From an uncultured Oscillibacter sp. (GTDB lineage Bacteria > Bacillota > Clostridia > Oscillospirales > Oscillospiraceae), in contig CANAWG010000012.1 in NCBI GenBank assembly GCA_947365245.1, forward strand, positions 1 through 64,000: DNA of 64,000 nucleotides, read 5' to 3'. Made by a program: the position numbers and the translations under genes. The notes beneath the pieces are model-generated. The model was not told where the DNA came from. It ran no database searches and saw nothing but the letters and a program-made list of their open reading frames with translations. Of the stretch, positions 16,679-25,637 are shown piece after piece; within the stretch, counting starts at the first letter, position 1, and each line of letters opens with the position of its first letter.

Positions 16679-17895
16679 CGGGTAGGCTTCATCTGCCGCG
16701 AGACCGACAGCACGACGCCCATCTCCGCCAGCTGGATCATCAGCGCCGTGCCGCCGTAGCTGAAAAAGGGCAGCGAGATGCCCGTGGTGGGCAGGAGGCC
16801 CGTCACCACGCCGATGTTCAAAAAGGTCTGCATGGCGATGAGGGTGGTCACGCCCACCACCAGGAGACTGCCGAAGCGGTCCCGGGCGTGGAGGGCGATC
16901 CAGTAGCCCCGGAGGATCAGCGCCGCGAACAGCAGCATGATGATGGTGGCCCCGATGAGCCCCAGCTCCTCGCAGACGATGGCGAAGATGAAGTCGTTGT
17001 GCTCCTCGGGGAGAAACAAGAACTTCTGCCGGCTCCTGCCCAGGCCCACGCCCCAGAGGCCCCCGGAGCCGATGGACAGCAGGCTCTGCACCAGCTGGTA
17101 GCCGTCGCCCCGGGCGTCCAGCCAGGGATTCTGCCACATGGCAAGGCGGGACTGGCCGTACTTGATGATGCCGGAGAACATCAAAAAGGCCACGCCGGCG
17201 GCGGCGGCGATGGCCCCCGCCACCCAGGCCAGGTTGATGCCGCCCACCAGCATCAGCACCGCGCCGGCGCCCAGCAGCAGCACCGTGCCGGACAGATGGG
17301 GCTCCAGCATCATCAGGATGGAGAGCACGCCCAAAATCAGCGCGTAGGGGGCGATGCCGTAGCGGAGGGTGTTCATCTTGTCCTTCTTCTTGGAGATGGT
17401 GTCGGAGAAATACAGCACCACCGCTATCTTGGCCACCTCCGAGGGCTGGAACTGGAAGCTGGTGTTCCGGATGCCCAGCCAGCGGGTGGCGTGGTTGCGG
17501 GTCAGAGCGATGGGGTTGCCGGGGATGATGACCAGCACCAGCAGCACGATGGAGAGGTACAAAAGCGGCTTTGCCGCTCCCCGGAAGCGCTGGTAGTTGA
17601 TCTTGCCGATGAAGAACATGGCCGCAACGCCGGCGATGGCGAAGACGCCCTGCTGGCGGAAGTACTTGATGGGGTCGTTGTCGTCGTAATAGGCGGAGGG
17701 AAAGCTGGCGGAGAGCAGCATGACCAGGCCGATGCCCATCAGCAGCAGCACCAGCAGGCAGAAAGGCAGGTCGATGGGGCCCTTGGCCAGCTCCCGGTTC
17801 AGCTCCTCCCGCTCTTTCCGGCGCCGCTTTTTCTCCTGCCGAGCCAACGCCTCCTCCCGGCTGATGGGCCGCCTGCGCCGCTGTGTCTGCACCAT
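16669..17895 (-). CDS. ftsW: FtsW/RodA-type SEDS peptidoglycan polymerase
   Basis: A 408-residue polytopic SEDS protein, the glycosyltransferase partner of the class B PBP encoded upstream. About ten membrane segments follow a highly charged cytoplasmic N terminus of ~40 residues (RRRRPISREEALARQEKKRRRK). Family motifs: FQPSEVAKIA (about 150-160), GDGYQLVQSLLSIGSGG (about 262-278), LGRSRQKFLFLPEEHNDFIFA and GLLPTTGISLPFFSYGG near the C terminus. Located 37 bp after mraY; murD, normally between mraY and ftsW, is absent. Cluster position favours FtsW over RodA. Confidence 0.95.
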   Translation of the reverse strand: MVQTQRRRRPISREEALARQEKKRRRKEREELNRELAKGPIDLPFCLLVLLLMGIGLVMLLSASFPSAYYDDNDPIKYFRQQGVFAIAGVAAMFFIGKINYQRFRGAAKPLLYLSIVLLVLVIIPGNPIALTRNHATRWLGIRNTSFQFQPSEVAKIAVVLYFSDTISKKKDKMNTLRYGIAPYALILGVLSILMMLEPHLSGTVLLLGAGAVLMLVGGINLAWVAGAIAAAAGVAFLMFSGIIKYGQSRLAMWQNPWLDARGDGYQLVQSLLSIGSGGLWGVGLGRSRQKFLFLPEEHNDFIFAIVCEELGLIGATIIMLLFAALILRGYWIALHARDRFGSLLVVGVTTLIAMQTFLNIGVVTGLLPTTGISLPFFSYGGTALMIQLAEMGVVLSVSRQMKPTRAG

Positions 17896-17931
17896 AAAGT
17901 CCCTCCTCTCGCGAAAAATTTCCCGGCGCCC

Positions 17932-18936
17932 TCAGCGGCGTCCCAGGATGGAAAGATACGCCAGTACGCAGCACACCGCCGTCACGGCGCTGAATACGGC
18001 GACGATCTTCGCCTCGCTCCAGCCGCACCGCTCCAGGTGGTGGTGGAAGGGGGCCATTTTGAAAAACCGCTTGCCGTGGGTGGCCTTGAAGTAGGCCACC
18101 TGGATGATGTCGGACAGCGTCTCGATGATATAGATGACGCCCACCGGGATCAAAATCAGCGGCATATCCATGGCAAAGGCCAGCGCCGCCACCGCGCCCC
18201 CCAGAAAGAGGCTGCCGGTGTCCCCCATGAAGGTCTTGGCGGGGTGGTGGTTGTAGACGAAAAACGCCGCCAGGCCCCCCGCCAGGGCGGAGGGGAACAG
18301 GGCCAGGGCCGAGAGGCTCCACAGCGCCGCCGCGGCGGTGAAGAACACCATCACCACAAGGGTGACGCTGCACGCGAGGCCGTCGATGCCGTCGGTGAGG
18401 TTCACGGCGTTCACCGCCCCCACAATGACAAAGGCGGCGAACATCAGGTATATAATCCAGTTGACGGTAATATTCACCTGGAGTCCCGGGATATACAGAT
18501 GATTGGTCAAAAGGCCCTCGTAGCGCATCAGGCTCAGAAACACGATGGCGGCCAGCAGCTGCAGGACAAACTTCTGCCTGGCGGTGAGGCCCTCGTTCTG
18601 GTGCTGGCGGACCTTGCGGTAGTCATCCACAAAGCCGATGAGGCCGAAGCACAGGGCGAAGAGGTAGACATACAGGTGGGCGAAGTCCCCCTGCAGCATC
18701 CGGGGCCAGCCCAGAGCGAGCACCGTGACACCCACGCCGATGATGAACATGATGCCCCCCATGGTGGGGGTGCCCGCCTTGGAGGCGTGCCAGGCGGGGC
18801 CGTCGGCCCGGATCTCCTGACCGGCCTTCAGCTTCCGCAGCTCCGGGATCAAAAACCGCCCGATCACCAGCGTCAGCAAAAAGCTGAGCCCCGCGGCGAT
18901 CAGCGCTTCCATCCACTCAGTCCAAATCGATACCAT
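17932..18936 (-). CDS. mraY: MraY, phospho-N-acetylmuramoyl-pentapeptide transferase
   Basis: A 334-residue integral membrane enzyme that makes lipid I from UDP-MurNAc-pentapeptide and undecaprenyl phosphate. Visible: about ten membrane segments, the FVDDYRKV aspartate pair (DDY, about residue 102-110), the NLTDGIDGLA motif (about 170-180), and the FMGDTGSLFLGG plus APFHHHLE histidine loops of the C-terminal half. Start at ATG 18936; an in-frame TTG at 18960 is possible, but AGGGAG lies 6 bases before the ATG. A hairpin cluster occupies the gap to murE where murF normally sits. Confidence 0.96.
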   Translation of the reverse strand: MVSIWTEWMEALIAAGLSFLLTLVIGRFLIPELRKLKAGQEIRADGPAWHASKAGTPTMGGIMFIIGVGVTVLALGWPRMLQGDFAHLYVYLFALCFGLIGFVDDYRKVRQHQNEGLTARQKFVLQLLAAIVFLSLMRYEGLLTNHLYIPGLQVNITVNWIIYLMFAAFVIVGAVNAVNLTDGIDGLACSVTLVVMVFFTAAAALWSLSALALFPSALAGGLAAFFVYNHHPAKTFMGDTGSLFLGGAVAALAFAMDMPLILIPVGVIYIIETLSDIIQVAYFKATHGKRFFKMAPFHHHLERCGWSEAKIVAVFSAVTAVCCVLAYLSILGRR

Positions 18937-18952
18937 TGCTCTCTCCCTCTCG

Positions 18953-19067
18953 CCCCACAAAAGCTCCGCTTTTGCGGGGACCCCTCATTTGACTCAAATC
19001 GTCCGAAGTGAATTCGGCCGATTTCAAGGTTTTGCTCCGCAAAACGCTTGACGCCGGACTCCCGGCG
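18953..19067. repeat. Hairpin cluster between murE and mraY
   Basis: Five contiguous hairpins in 115 bp: 18953-18979 (7 bp plus 4 bp across one mismatch, TCC loop), 18987-18999 (5 bp, ACT loop), 18996-19024 (11 bp with one mismatch, GTGAA loop; shares bases with the previous one), 19029-19045 (7 bp, TCC loop) and 19052-19067 (6 bp, ACTC loop). Two of them close on the same GC-TCC-GC tip. The design matches the larger array before murG. Confidence 0.85.
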
Positions 19068-19071
19068 AAAT

Positions 19072-20520
19072 TTATTTTCCGCTCTCCAGGTACTCCGCCA
19101 CGATTTCCCGCTCGTCCATGTGGAATTTCTGGTGGTTGACCTCCTGGTACGTCTCGTGGCCCTTGCCGCACAGGACGATCACGTCCCCCGGCTCGGCGTG
19201 GTCCAGCGCCCAGTGGATGGCCTCCACCCGGTCCGTCACCACCACGTAGGGCGTATCGCTGCCCTCCAGCCCCGGCAGGATATCGGCGATGATGGCCTCC
19301 GGGTCCTCGGTTCGGGGGTTGTCGGTGGTGACCACCAGGAAGTCCGCGTTCTCGGCGGCGGCAGCGCCCATCTTGGGGCGCTTGGTGCGGTCCCGGTCGC
19401 CGCCGCAGCCAAAGAGGGCCACGGTGCGGCCCTTGGCAAAGCCCCGCACGGAGGACAGCACGTTCTTCAGACCGTCGGGGCTGTGGGCGTAGTCGATCAA
19501 AATGGTGTAGTCTCTCCCCGGGGTGGGGACCACCTCCACCCGGCCCTTCACGTGGGGGACCTTCGCCAAAACGGCGGCGCTCTTTTCCAGGGAGACGCCC
19601 AGGGCCAAAGCCGCCCCCAGCACGTCCAGGGTGTTGTAGACCATGAAAGCGCCGGGGATGTTCACCCGGACGGGGACGCGCTTCTCCCCTGTGACCGCCG
19701 TAAAGGCCACGTGGTCCGCTCCCAGGGCGACGTCCTCCGCCCGCAGGTCCGCCTCCGCCGTCTCGGCGTAGGTGAAGAGATCACAAGCCGCCTTTGCCGT
19801 CAGGCGGGGCGTCCAGGGGTCGTCGGCGTTGACCACGCCGGTGCCGCAGTTTTGGAACAGCAGCGCCTTGGCGTCGCAGTAAGCCTCCATGGTGCCGTGG
19901 AAGTCCAGGTGGTCCTGGGTGAGGTTGGTGAAGACGCCCACCTTGTAGCGGACGCCGTACACCCGGTCCAGGCTGAGCGCGTGGGAGGAGACCTCCATCA
20001 CCACGTGGGTGCAGCCCGCGTCCCGCATCCCGGCGAAGAGCCGCTGGACCTCAAAGGACTCCGGCGTGGTGCGCTCCGTGGGGAGCGCCTCCGTGCCGAT
20101 CATGTTCTGGTTGGTGCCGATGAGGCCCACCTTGGCCCCCGCCGCCTGCTCCAAAATGGCCTTGAGGAGATAGGTGGAGGAGGTCTTGCCGTTGGTGCCG
20201 GTGACGCCCACCATGGTCATCGCGTCCGCGGGATGGCCGAAGAAGTTGGCCCCCACCACCGCCAGGGCCCGGCGGGAGTCCGCCACCCGGACGTATGGGA
20301 CATCCCCCTCCGGCGCCCTCTGGCACAGCACCGCCGCCGCGCCGGCCTCCACGGCCTTTCCGATGAAGTCGTGGCCGTCCGCGGCGAAGCCCGTCATGGC
20401 CACAAAGAGCCCGCCGGGCGTTACTGTCCGGGAGTCATAGCTGACGCTTGGGATCTCCAGCTCCAGATCCGCCGTGGCGGAGAGGACGGAGAGTCCCTCC
20501 AGAAGTTCTTTTAACCGCAT
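19072..20520 (-). CDS. murE: MurE, UDP-MurNAc-tripeptide synthetase (meso-diaminopimelate type)
   Basis: A 482-residue Mur ligase adding the third residue of the peptidoglycan stem. Visible: N-terminal Mur domain with SYDSRTVTPGGLFVAM (about residues 26-41), ATP site GVTGTNGKTSSTYLL (about 104-118), the HSPDG motif in the C domain, and DNPRTEDPE near residue 405: the DNPR motif marks meso-DAP rather than lysine specificity. Start at ATG 20520; a TTG directly before it (20523) is also well placed for the AAAGGG site. In place in the dcw order after the septal PBP, but the next gene murF is missing. Confidence 0.96.
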   Translation of the reverse strand: MRLKELLEGLSVLSATADLELEIPSVSYDSRTVTPGGLFVAMTGFAADGHDFIGKAVEAGAAAVLCQRAPEGDVPYVRVADSRRALAVVGANFFGHPADAMTMVGVTGTNGKTSSTYLLKAILEQAAGAKVGLIGTNQNMIGTEALPTERTTPESFEVQRLFAGMRDAGCTHVVMEVSSHALSLDRVYGVRYKVGVFTNLTQDHLDFHGTMEAYCDAKALLFQNCGTGVVNADDPWTPRLTAKAACDLFTYAETAEADLRAEDVALGADHVAFTAVTGEKRVPVRVNIPGAFMVYNTLDVLGAALALGVSLEKSAAVLAKVPHVKGRVEVVPTPGRDYTILIDYAHSPDGLKNVLSSVRGFAKGRTVALFGCGGDRDRTKRPKMGAAAAENADFLVVTTDNPRTEDPEAIIADILPGLEGSDTPYVVVTDRVEAIHWALDHAEPGDVIVLCGKGHETYQEVNHQKFHMDEREIVAEYLESGK

Positions 20521-20641
20521 CAAATCGCGCCCTTTCCTCTGTGAATCGGCGGGAAACTCCGCCGGTTTCCATTATAGGCGGCAGAGATTGCAAAGTATAC
20601 GGGATTATGTGCCAAAAAACAGGCATAAGCTGTCCTCCGGG

Positions 20642-23134
20642 TCAGTCCAGCACCGAGCTGTCGCCGAACCACACCGTCACCACGCTGCCGGCGGGCAGCT
20701 CCGTGCCCTCCGCCACGTTCTGGGACAGGGCGTGGACGTTGCCGGAGCCGGTGACCGTGGTGCCGGCCATCTTCATGATGAGCCCCGCGTTGGTCAGGAT
20801 CCGGTTGGCCTCCGCCGCGGTCCTGCCGGTGACGTTTGGCACCGTGCAGGGGGTGCCCGGCTTCTCCTGGCCCAGGTAAAGGATGATGGAGGCGTCGTTG
20901 GGGACGATGGCGCCCCCCGCCGGGGTCTGGGCGGTGACGGTCTCGCCGTCTCCCACCGTGCGGCAGGCAAAGCCCGCGCTGGTAAGTTTTTCCTTGGCGT
21001 CCGCCAGGGTCTGCCCCATCACGTTGGGTACCGGCACGTCGGCCACCAGCAGCTCCGAGGAGGAGTAGTCCGGCTCGATGCCAAGGTCCGGCAGAATCTC
21101 GCCCATGATACGGCTGGCCGTGGGGGCCACCATGTTGCCGCCGGAGACGTAGACGCCGGTGTTCCGGCTGGGGGTATCCATCGTAATCAGCATGATATAC
21201 TGGGGATCGTCCGCCGGGGCGAAGCACATAAAGGAGACCACCACGTCACCCTTGGGGTTGTCAGGGGTCTTGGTGCCGGTCTTGTCTGCGGTGCCGGTCT
21301 TGCCGCCGATGCGGTAGCCGGTGACCTGGCCGTTCTTGCCGGTGCCGGAGGCCACCACGTACTCCAAACACTCCCGCACCAGGGCGGAGGTCTCCTCGCT
21401 GACCACCTGCCGCACCGGCGTGGATTCCCCGTGCTGTTCAATGATATTGCCGTCGCCGTCCAGAATCTGATCCACCACGTAGGGGGTGTACAGATAGCCG
21501 CCGTTGATGCAGGCGGCCTGGGCCCGGATCAGCTCCAGGGGGGTGACGTTGAAGGTCTGGCCAAAGGCGTAGGACGCCAGGGAGACCACGTTGGAGTTGA
21601 AGCTCTTCTCGTCGGCGAAGATGCCCTTGCCCTCGCCCACCGCCATGTCGAACCCCGTGGGATCCATGAGGCCGAAAGAGCGGAGGTACTGGTAGTACTT
21701 CTGGGTGCCCATCTTCAGGCCGATGGAGATGAACGCGGGGTTGCAGGAGTTGCCGGTGGCCACCTTCAGTGTCTGGGTGCCGTGGCCGGACTTTTTGGAG
21801 CAGTAGAAGGGCTTATCCCAGCCCTGGACCATGACCGAGCCGGAGCAGCTGAAAGAGGAGTTCATGTTCACCACGCCCTCCTCCAGGGCCGCCGCCAGGG
21901 TGATGGGCTTGAAAGTGGAGCCGGGCTCGTAGGTGTCGGAGACGCAGCGGTTGCGCCACTGGAGGCCCTGGGCGTCCTTCCAAACCTGGTCGATGGCGTC
22001 GCTGTATTCCTTCTCCGTCTCGAAGGTGTCCTTCTTCTTCTCCAGGTCCTCGATCTTCGCGTCCACGGAGGCCCGGAGCTTCTCGTCCACCACGGCGCTG
22101 TGGTCGGCGGGGTCGAAGTTGGGGTAGGAGGCCATGGCGATGATGGCGCCGGTGTTGACCTCCATGACGATGCCGGTGCCGCCGTTTTTGGCGTCAAACT
22201 TCTCCAGCATACTCTCCATGTTCTTCTCCAGGGAGGCCTGAACCCGGGTGTCCAGGGTCAGCACCATGTCATACCCGCTCTCCGGGTCGATGATCTTCTC
22301 ATAGTGGAAAGGCAGGTCCGTGTTGCGGGCGTTCTTGGCAACCACGGTGTAGCCGGTGGTGCCCTCCAGCACGTCGTTGAACTTGGACTCCAGGCCGTAG
22401 GCCCCCTGGTTCTCGCTGTTGACAAAGCCCACCACGTTGGACGCCAGGGTGCCGTAGGGGTAGTAACGCCGGGAGTCCAGCTCCAGGAAGATCCCCTGGA
22501 GGGCCGTGGGCGCCTTGGTGGGGTTGGCCAGCAGTCGGGTCTTTCCCTCCTCGTTGACAAAGGTGAGCTCCCGGCCCTCGTCGTCGATCTCGCCGTTGAT
22601 GAAGCGGCGGACCTCGTCGGCCACGTCCTGCTCCACCCGCATGGTAATCCGCTGGTAGCTGGTCTCGGTCTTGGCCGCCAGACGGAGGATCTTCTCCTCC
22701 TCCACCCCCAGGATCCGGCTGAGGCCCCGGGCCACATAGGCCTCATCCAGGACCTGGGCGGAGACGTAGGTCCTGCCCGCTTTCTCCGCCGCCTTCCGGG
22801 CCTCCTCGTTGGCGTCCTCCTGCTTTTTGATGAACGCCTCCAGCTCCAGGGGGGAGATGCACACGTTCTCCGCCGTGGCGGAGGTGGCCAGCGGGTGGTG
22901 GTTCCGGTCGTAGATGGTCCCCCGGGAGGCGGACAGCGTGCTCTCCCGGGTCTGCTGGCCGGCGGCCTCGTTTTGCAGCTCCTCATGCCGCCGGATCTGT
23001 AAGTCGTACAGCTTCCAGAACAAAAGCACAAAGGTGACCACGCCCAGCAGCAGCATGACCACCACGGTCCTGCTGCGGACGATCTGGTTGGCCCTGCGGG
23101 CCGCGTCGCTTTTTCTCGGAGATTTGCCTGCCAT
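20642..23134 (-). CDS. Class B penicillin-binding protein (FtsI/PBP2B/SpoVD type) with two PASTA domains
   Basis: An 830-residue septal transpeptidase. Visible: short basic cytoplasmic tail, one membrane segment (about residues 25-45), PBP dimerisation region beginning SRGTIYDRN (about 70-78), and transpeptidase domain with STFK (Ser about 405), SCN (about 459) and KTGT (about 611). After it come two PASTA repeats: one starting VPNVMGQTLADAKEKL and one starting VPNVTGRTAAEANRIL. Two PASTA repeats resemble PBP2B; SpoVD usually has one. A single gene at this spot may serve both vegetative division and the spore cortex. It has an unusual charged insertion before the STFK motif (KIEDLEKKKDTFETEKEYSD). 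Confidence 0.93.
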   Translation of the reverse strand: MAGKSPRKSDAARRANQIVRSRTVVVMLLLGVVTFVLLFWKLYDLQIRRHEELQNEAAGQQTRESTLSASRGTIYDRNHHPLATSATAENVCISPLELEAFIKKQEDANEEARKAAEKAGRTYVSAQVLDEAYVARGLSRILGVEEEKILRLAAKTETSYQRITMRVEQDVADEVRRFINGEIDDEGRELTFVNEEGKTRLLANPTKAPTALQGIFLELDSRRYYPYGTLASNVVGFVNSENQGAYGLESKFNDVLEGTTGYTVVAKNARNTDLPFHYEKIIDPESGYDMVLTLDTRVQASLEKNMESMLEKFDAKNGGTGIVMEVNTGAIIAMASYPNFDPADHSAVVDEKLRASVDAKIEDLEKKKDTFETEKEYSDAIDQVWKDAQGLQWRNRCVSDTYEPGSTFKPITLAAALEEGVVNMNSSFSCSGSVMVQGWDKPFYCSKKSGHGTQTLKVATGNSCNPAFISIGLKMGTQKYYQYLRSFGLMDPTGFDMAVGEGKGIFADEKSFNSNVVSLASYAFGQTFNVTPLELIRAQAACINGGYLYTPYVVDQILDGDGNIIEQHGESTPVRQVVSEETSALVRECLEYVVASGTGKNGQVTGYRIGGKTGTADKTGTKTPDNPKGDVVVSFMCFAPADDPQYIMLITMDTPSRNTGVYVSGGNMVAPTASRIMGEILPDLGIEPDYSSSELLVADVPVPNVMGQTLADAKEKLTSAGFACRTVGDGETVTAQTPAGGAIVPNDASIILYLGQEKPGTPCTVPNVTGRTAAEANRILTNAGLIMKMAGTTVTGSGNVHALSQNVAEGTELPAGSVVTVWFGDSSVLD

Positions 23135-23165
23135 GGATCCTCACTTTCTCGCGCTCCGGCGGACA

Positions 23166-23297
23166 GCCCCGGCGGTCCGGGGCGGCGGAAAACGTCTCTC
23201 AATCGAATTCAGGGAGCAAGAAGCCTCCTTCTCACTCCCTGCAAAGCCATCGGCCGGCAAAGGGCGGTCCGCGCCCCGCCCGCGGCGGGCGGGGCGC
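23166..23297. repeat. Hairpins between ftsL and the septal PBP gene
   Basis: Three strong hairpins in the 207-bp gap: 23166-23183 (7 bp, CGGT loop), 23210-23241 (7 bp plus inner 5 bp) and 23271-23297 (perfect 12 bp GC-only stem, CGG loop). No T run follows them on either strand, so they are not standard terminators. Similar in style to the arrays before murG and mraY. Confidence 0.75.
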
Positions 23298-23341
23298 CCT
23301 CTGTCGGCCCACGCGTTCTTCAAAGCATTATAGTGCGCCAA

Positions 23342-23908
23342 TCAGTCAAAATATTCCACCACCGCGTAGACGCCGTGGTGCAGGGACGATCGCAGCCTGT
23401 CCCAAAAATCGGGCTCCTCCTGCCGGTAGACCACGGCGGCGTCCCCTCCGGAGCCGTCCACGTAGTAGACCTGGCTGGCGCCGGGCTTGGTCATGCCCGC
23501 GCTCTCCGCCGCCGCCTTCACGCTGGCCAGATCGTAGATCTGCTCGTACTGGGTGGTGAGCACCACGTTCTCTTTCTCCAGCGCCTTCAGCTCGCTGCGC
23601 AGCTCCACCGTCTCGTTGGAGAGCACCGTCAATTGGATGTAGCTCAAAAGCAGCAGCACCGCCAGCGCCGCCGCGGCCGCCGCCCCCAGCACCGCCAGGG
23701 GCGCCACGTGCTGCGCCTCCCGCAGGCGGACCTTGGGGAGACTGCGCACCTGGGGCTTCTCCCGGACCGTCTCCCGGTGCCGGGGGGCCTCCCCGGCATG
23801 GCGCAGCTCCCGTTCCCGGACCTCAAAGTCCAGGCTGCGGGCAAGATTCCCGTCCACGGACGAGGCGCGTCCGCTTCGATACCGCAGATCCTTTGCCGCC
23901 GAAGCCAA
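23342..23908 (-). CDS. ftsL: FtsL-type septum formation protein
   Basis: A 188-residue bitopic protein: long, basic cytoplasmic N terminus (about 70 residues), one membrane segment rich in Ala/Leu (about 72-92), then a leucine-zipper-like coiled coil (LSNETVELRSELKALEKENVVLTTQ) as in FtsL/DivIC, and a C-terminal extension of ~60 residues. Such proteins form the FtsQLB scaffold that activates FtsW and its PBP. Sequence conservation in this family is low, so the call rests on gene order (between rsmH and the PBP) and topology. The gap to rsmH is 52 bp. Confidence 0.82.
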   Translation of the reverse strand: MASAAKDLRYRSGRASSVDGNLARSLDFEVRERELRHAGEAPRHRETVREKPQVRSLPKVRLREAQHVAPLAVLGAAAAAALAVLLLLSYIQLTVLSNETVELRSELKALEKENVVLTTQYEQIYDLASVKAAAESAGMTKPGASQVYYVDGSGGDAAVVYRQEEPDFWDRLRSSLHHGVYAVVEYFD

Positions 23909-23960
23909 TGAAGATCCCCCCTCTCTCCGGAATACGCGGGACAGCCTGTCCCGTCAGACA

Positions 23961-24908
23961 TCAGATATCAAACAAATCGCACTTCTCCGCCGCCCGGAGC
24001 TTGGCGCTCCTGGCCCGGGGATTTTTCGTGACCTCCGCCTCCCCGGGCACGACGGGCTTCCGGGTCAGCAGGCGGATCTTCGGCTTCTTGCCGCACACGC
24101 ACACCGGGAACTCCGGCGGACAGGTGCAGCCCCGGGCCATGTCCCGCAGGGCCTGCTTGACGATGCGGTCCTCCAGGGAGTGGAACGTGATCACCGCCAG
24201 CCGCCCGCCGGGGTTCAAACTCTCCACCGCCGACCGCAGCATGGGCGGCAGGGCGTCCAGCTCGCCGTTGACGGCGATGCGGACGGCCTGGAACGTCCGC
24301 TTGGCGGGGTGCTGCTTCTCCCGCAGCGCCGCCGGGGGCATGGCGCCCCGGACGATCTCCGCCAGTTCCAGCGTGGTCTCGATGGGTTTTTCCGCCCGGG
24401 AGCGGACAATGGCCCGGGCGACGGCGGGGGCGTACCGCTCCTCGCCGTACTCGTATAAAATGCGCCGCAGCTCCTCCTGGCCCCAGGTGTTGACCACCTC
24501 CCGGGCCGTCAGGGGCGCGGTATCGTCCATCCGCATATCCAGCGGGGCGTCGTGCATGTAGGAAAAGCCCCGGGCGGCGTCGTCCAGCTGGGGCGAGGAC
24601 ACGCCCAGGTCAAAGAGCGCCCCGTCCACACCGGAGACCTCCGCCTCCCGCAGGATCACCGCCAGGTCCGAGAAGTTTCCGTGGACCAGCCGCACCCGGT
24701 CCCGCCAGGGGGCCAGACGCTCCTCCGCCGCCCGGATGGCGGCCATGTCCCGGTCAATGCAGATCAGGCGGCCGGTGGTGAGCCGCCGGGCAATCTCCGC
24801 GGAGTGCCCCGCCCGGCCCAGGGTCCCGTCCACATACACGCCGTCGGGGCGGATATTCAGCATCTCAATGCACTCGTCCAGCAGGACGGGCTTGTGGGTG
24901 TACTCCAT
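23961..24908 (-). CDS. rsmH: RsmH (MraW), 16S rRNA C1402 N4-methyltransferase
   Basis: A 315-residue SAM-dependent methyltransferase acting on C1402 in the ribosomal P site. Visible: HKPVLLDECIEML start, VDGTLGRAGHS SAM loop (about residues 26-36), DLGVSSPQLDDAARGFSY (about 98-115), DMRMD, and the late F-HSLEDRIVK motif with a CTCPPEFPVC cysteine segment. Complete. Six bp downstream of mraZ, as usual in the dcw cluster. Confidence 0.97.
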   Translation of the reverse strand: MEYTHKPVLLDECIEMLNIRPDGVYVDGTLGRAGHSAEIARRLTTGRLICIDRDMAAIRAAEERLAPWRDRVRLVHGNFSDLAVILREAEVSGVDGALFDLGVSSPQLDDAARGFSYMHDAPLDMRMDDTAPLTAREVVNTWGQEELRRILYEYGEERYAPAVARAIVRSRAEKPIETTLELAEIVRGAMPPAALREKQHPAKRTFQAVRIAVNGELDALPPMLRSAVESLNPGGRLAVITFHSLEDRIVKQALRDMARGCTCPPEFPVCVCGKKPKIRLLTRKPVVPGEAEVTKNPRARSAKLRAAEKCDLFDI

Positions 24909-24914
24909 CTCGCC

Positions 24915-25358
24915 TTACCCGCGGCTGCGGCGGGCACGGGCCAGGGCGTCCATGGCGCTGGCCATGTCGTCGCTCTCCAGCATCCTGCGCTCCCGCTCGG
25001 CCCAGGTCTGCTCGTCCCAGATCTCGGCAAAGGAGTTCAGTCCCACGATGGTGGCGGTCTTCTTCAGCCCCGCGTGGGCGCGTAGCGCGGCGGGAATCAG
25101 CACCCGCCCCTGCCCGTCCGGCTCGCACTGGACGGCGTTGGCGTACAGCAGCGTCAGCGCCCGCATCTCGCTGTAGCTGAGATCGTCCATCTCCTCGGAC
25201 ATCTGCTCCCACTTGGCCTGGGGATAGATGGTCAGGCAGTGCTCCGCGCCGATGGTGATGTAGAACGTATCCCCCAGGGCCTCCCGCATGGCGGAGGGAA
25301 TAACCAGGCGGCCCTTGGCGTCGATGCTGTTGTTGGATTTTCCCAGCAGTCTCGCCAT
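24915..25358 (-). CDS. mraZ: MraZ, transcriptional regulator of the dcw cluster
   Basis: A 147-residue protein with two SpoVT/AbrB-like halves, each with the DxKGR/D-QGR-LIP pattern ([14 protein letters not shown] at about 14-27; [14 protein letters not shown] at about 81-94). It binds repeated GTGGG-type boxes and regulates the cluster it heads. The sequence upstream carries such boxes and a sigma-A promoter, so autoregulation is expected. Confidence 0.96.
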   Translation of the reverse strand: MARLLGKSNNSIDAKGRLVIPSAMREALGDTFYITIGAEHCLTIYPQAKWEQMSEEMDDLSYSEMRALTLLYANAVQCEPDGQGRVLIPAALRAHAGLKKTATIVGLNSFAEIWDEQTWAERERRMLESDDMASAMDALARARRSRG

Positions 25359-25418
25359 GGCAGGCCGCCCCCCTTCTCCCCTCTTTTTGGGATTTTGTGG
25401 GCTTTCATGGCACTTGAT

Positions 25419-25443
25419 ACCCCTAATTACCCACTTTTCCCCA
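25419..25443 (-). promoter_or_regulatory. MraZ box (three direct repeats)
   Basis: On the minus strand TGGGG-N5-TGGGT-N5-GGGGT, three five-base repeats with a 10-bp period, exactly the helical spacing of known MraZ operators. It lies just downstream of the predicted transcript start, so binding should repress the cluster. Confidence 0.82.
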
Positions 25444-25454
25444 CCGGTGTTTTT

Positions 25455-25483
25455 AGTATACGCAAAAGCGATTGAAATTGCAA
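25455..25483 (-). promoter_or_regulatory. Main dcw (mraZ) promoter
   Basis: On the minus strand -35 TTGCAA (25478-25483), 17-base spacer, -10 TATACT (25455-25460). Predicted start near 25448. The remainder of the 388-bp gap (25484-25600 and 25638-25746) is AT-rich by the standards of this window and shows no gene. Confidence 0.82.
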
Positions 25484-25601
25484 GGATTATTTTCCGCCGG
25501 AAATTCGCAAAAAACGGGCAAATTCCACCATTTTAGGTTCAAAACCCCGTTTTTCAAACATTCGTTCGACTGCCGGCGCGCGGTTGACGTAAAACAAGAA
25601 A

Positions 25602-25637
25602 GCACCCGCGGACACAAGATTTTGTGTCCGCGGGTGC
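25602..25637 (-). terminator. Terminator of the rsmD-coaD-coiled-coil operon
   Basis: Perfect 16-bp stem (25602-25617 with 25622-25637) and GATT loop. On the minus strand it runs into TTTCTTGTTTT. It insulates the dcw promoter from the upstream operon. Confidence 0.88.

Noticed and set aside
20474-23002. 842-codon plus-strand frame opposite murE and the septal PBP gene
   Set aside because: Low-complexity Gly/Val/His/Gln composition typical of antisense frames in GC-rich DNA; the minus strand encodes unmistakable MurE and PBP motifs.
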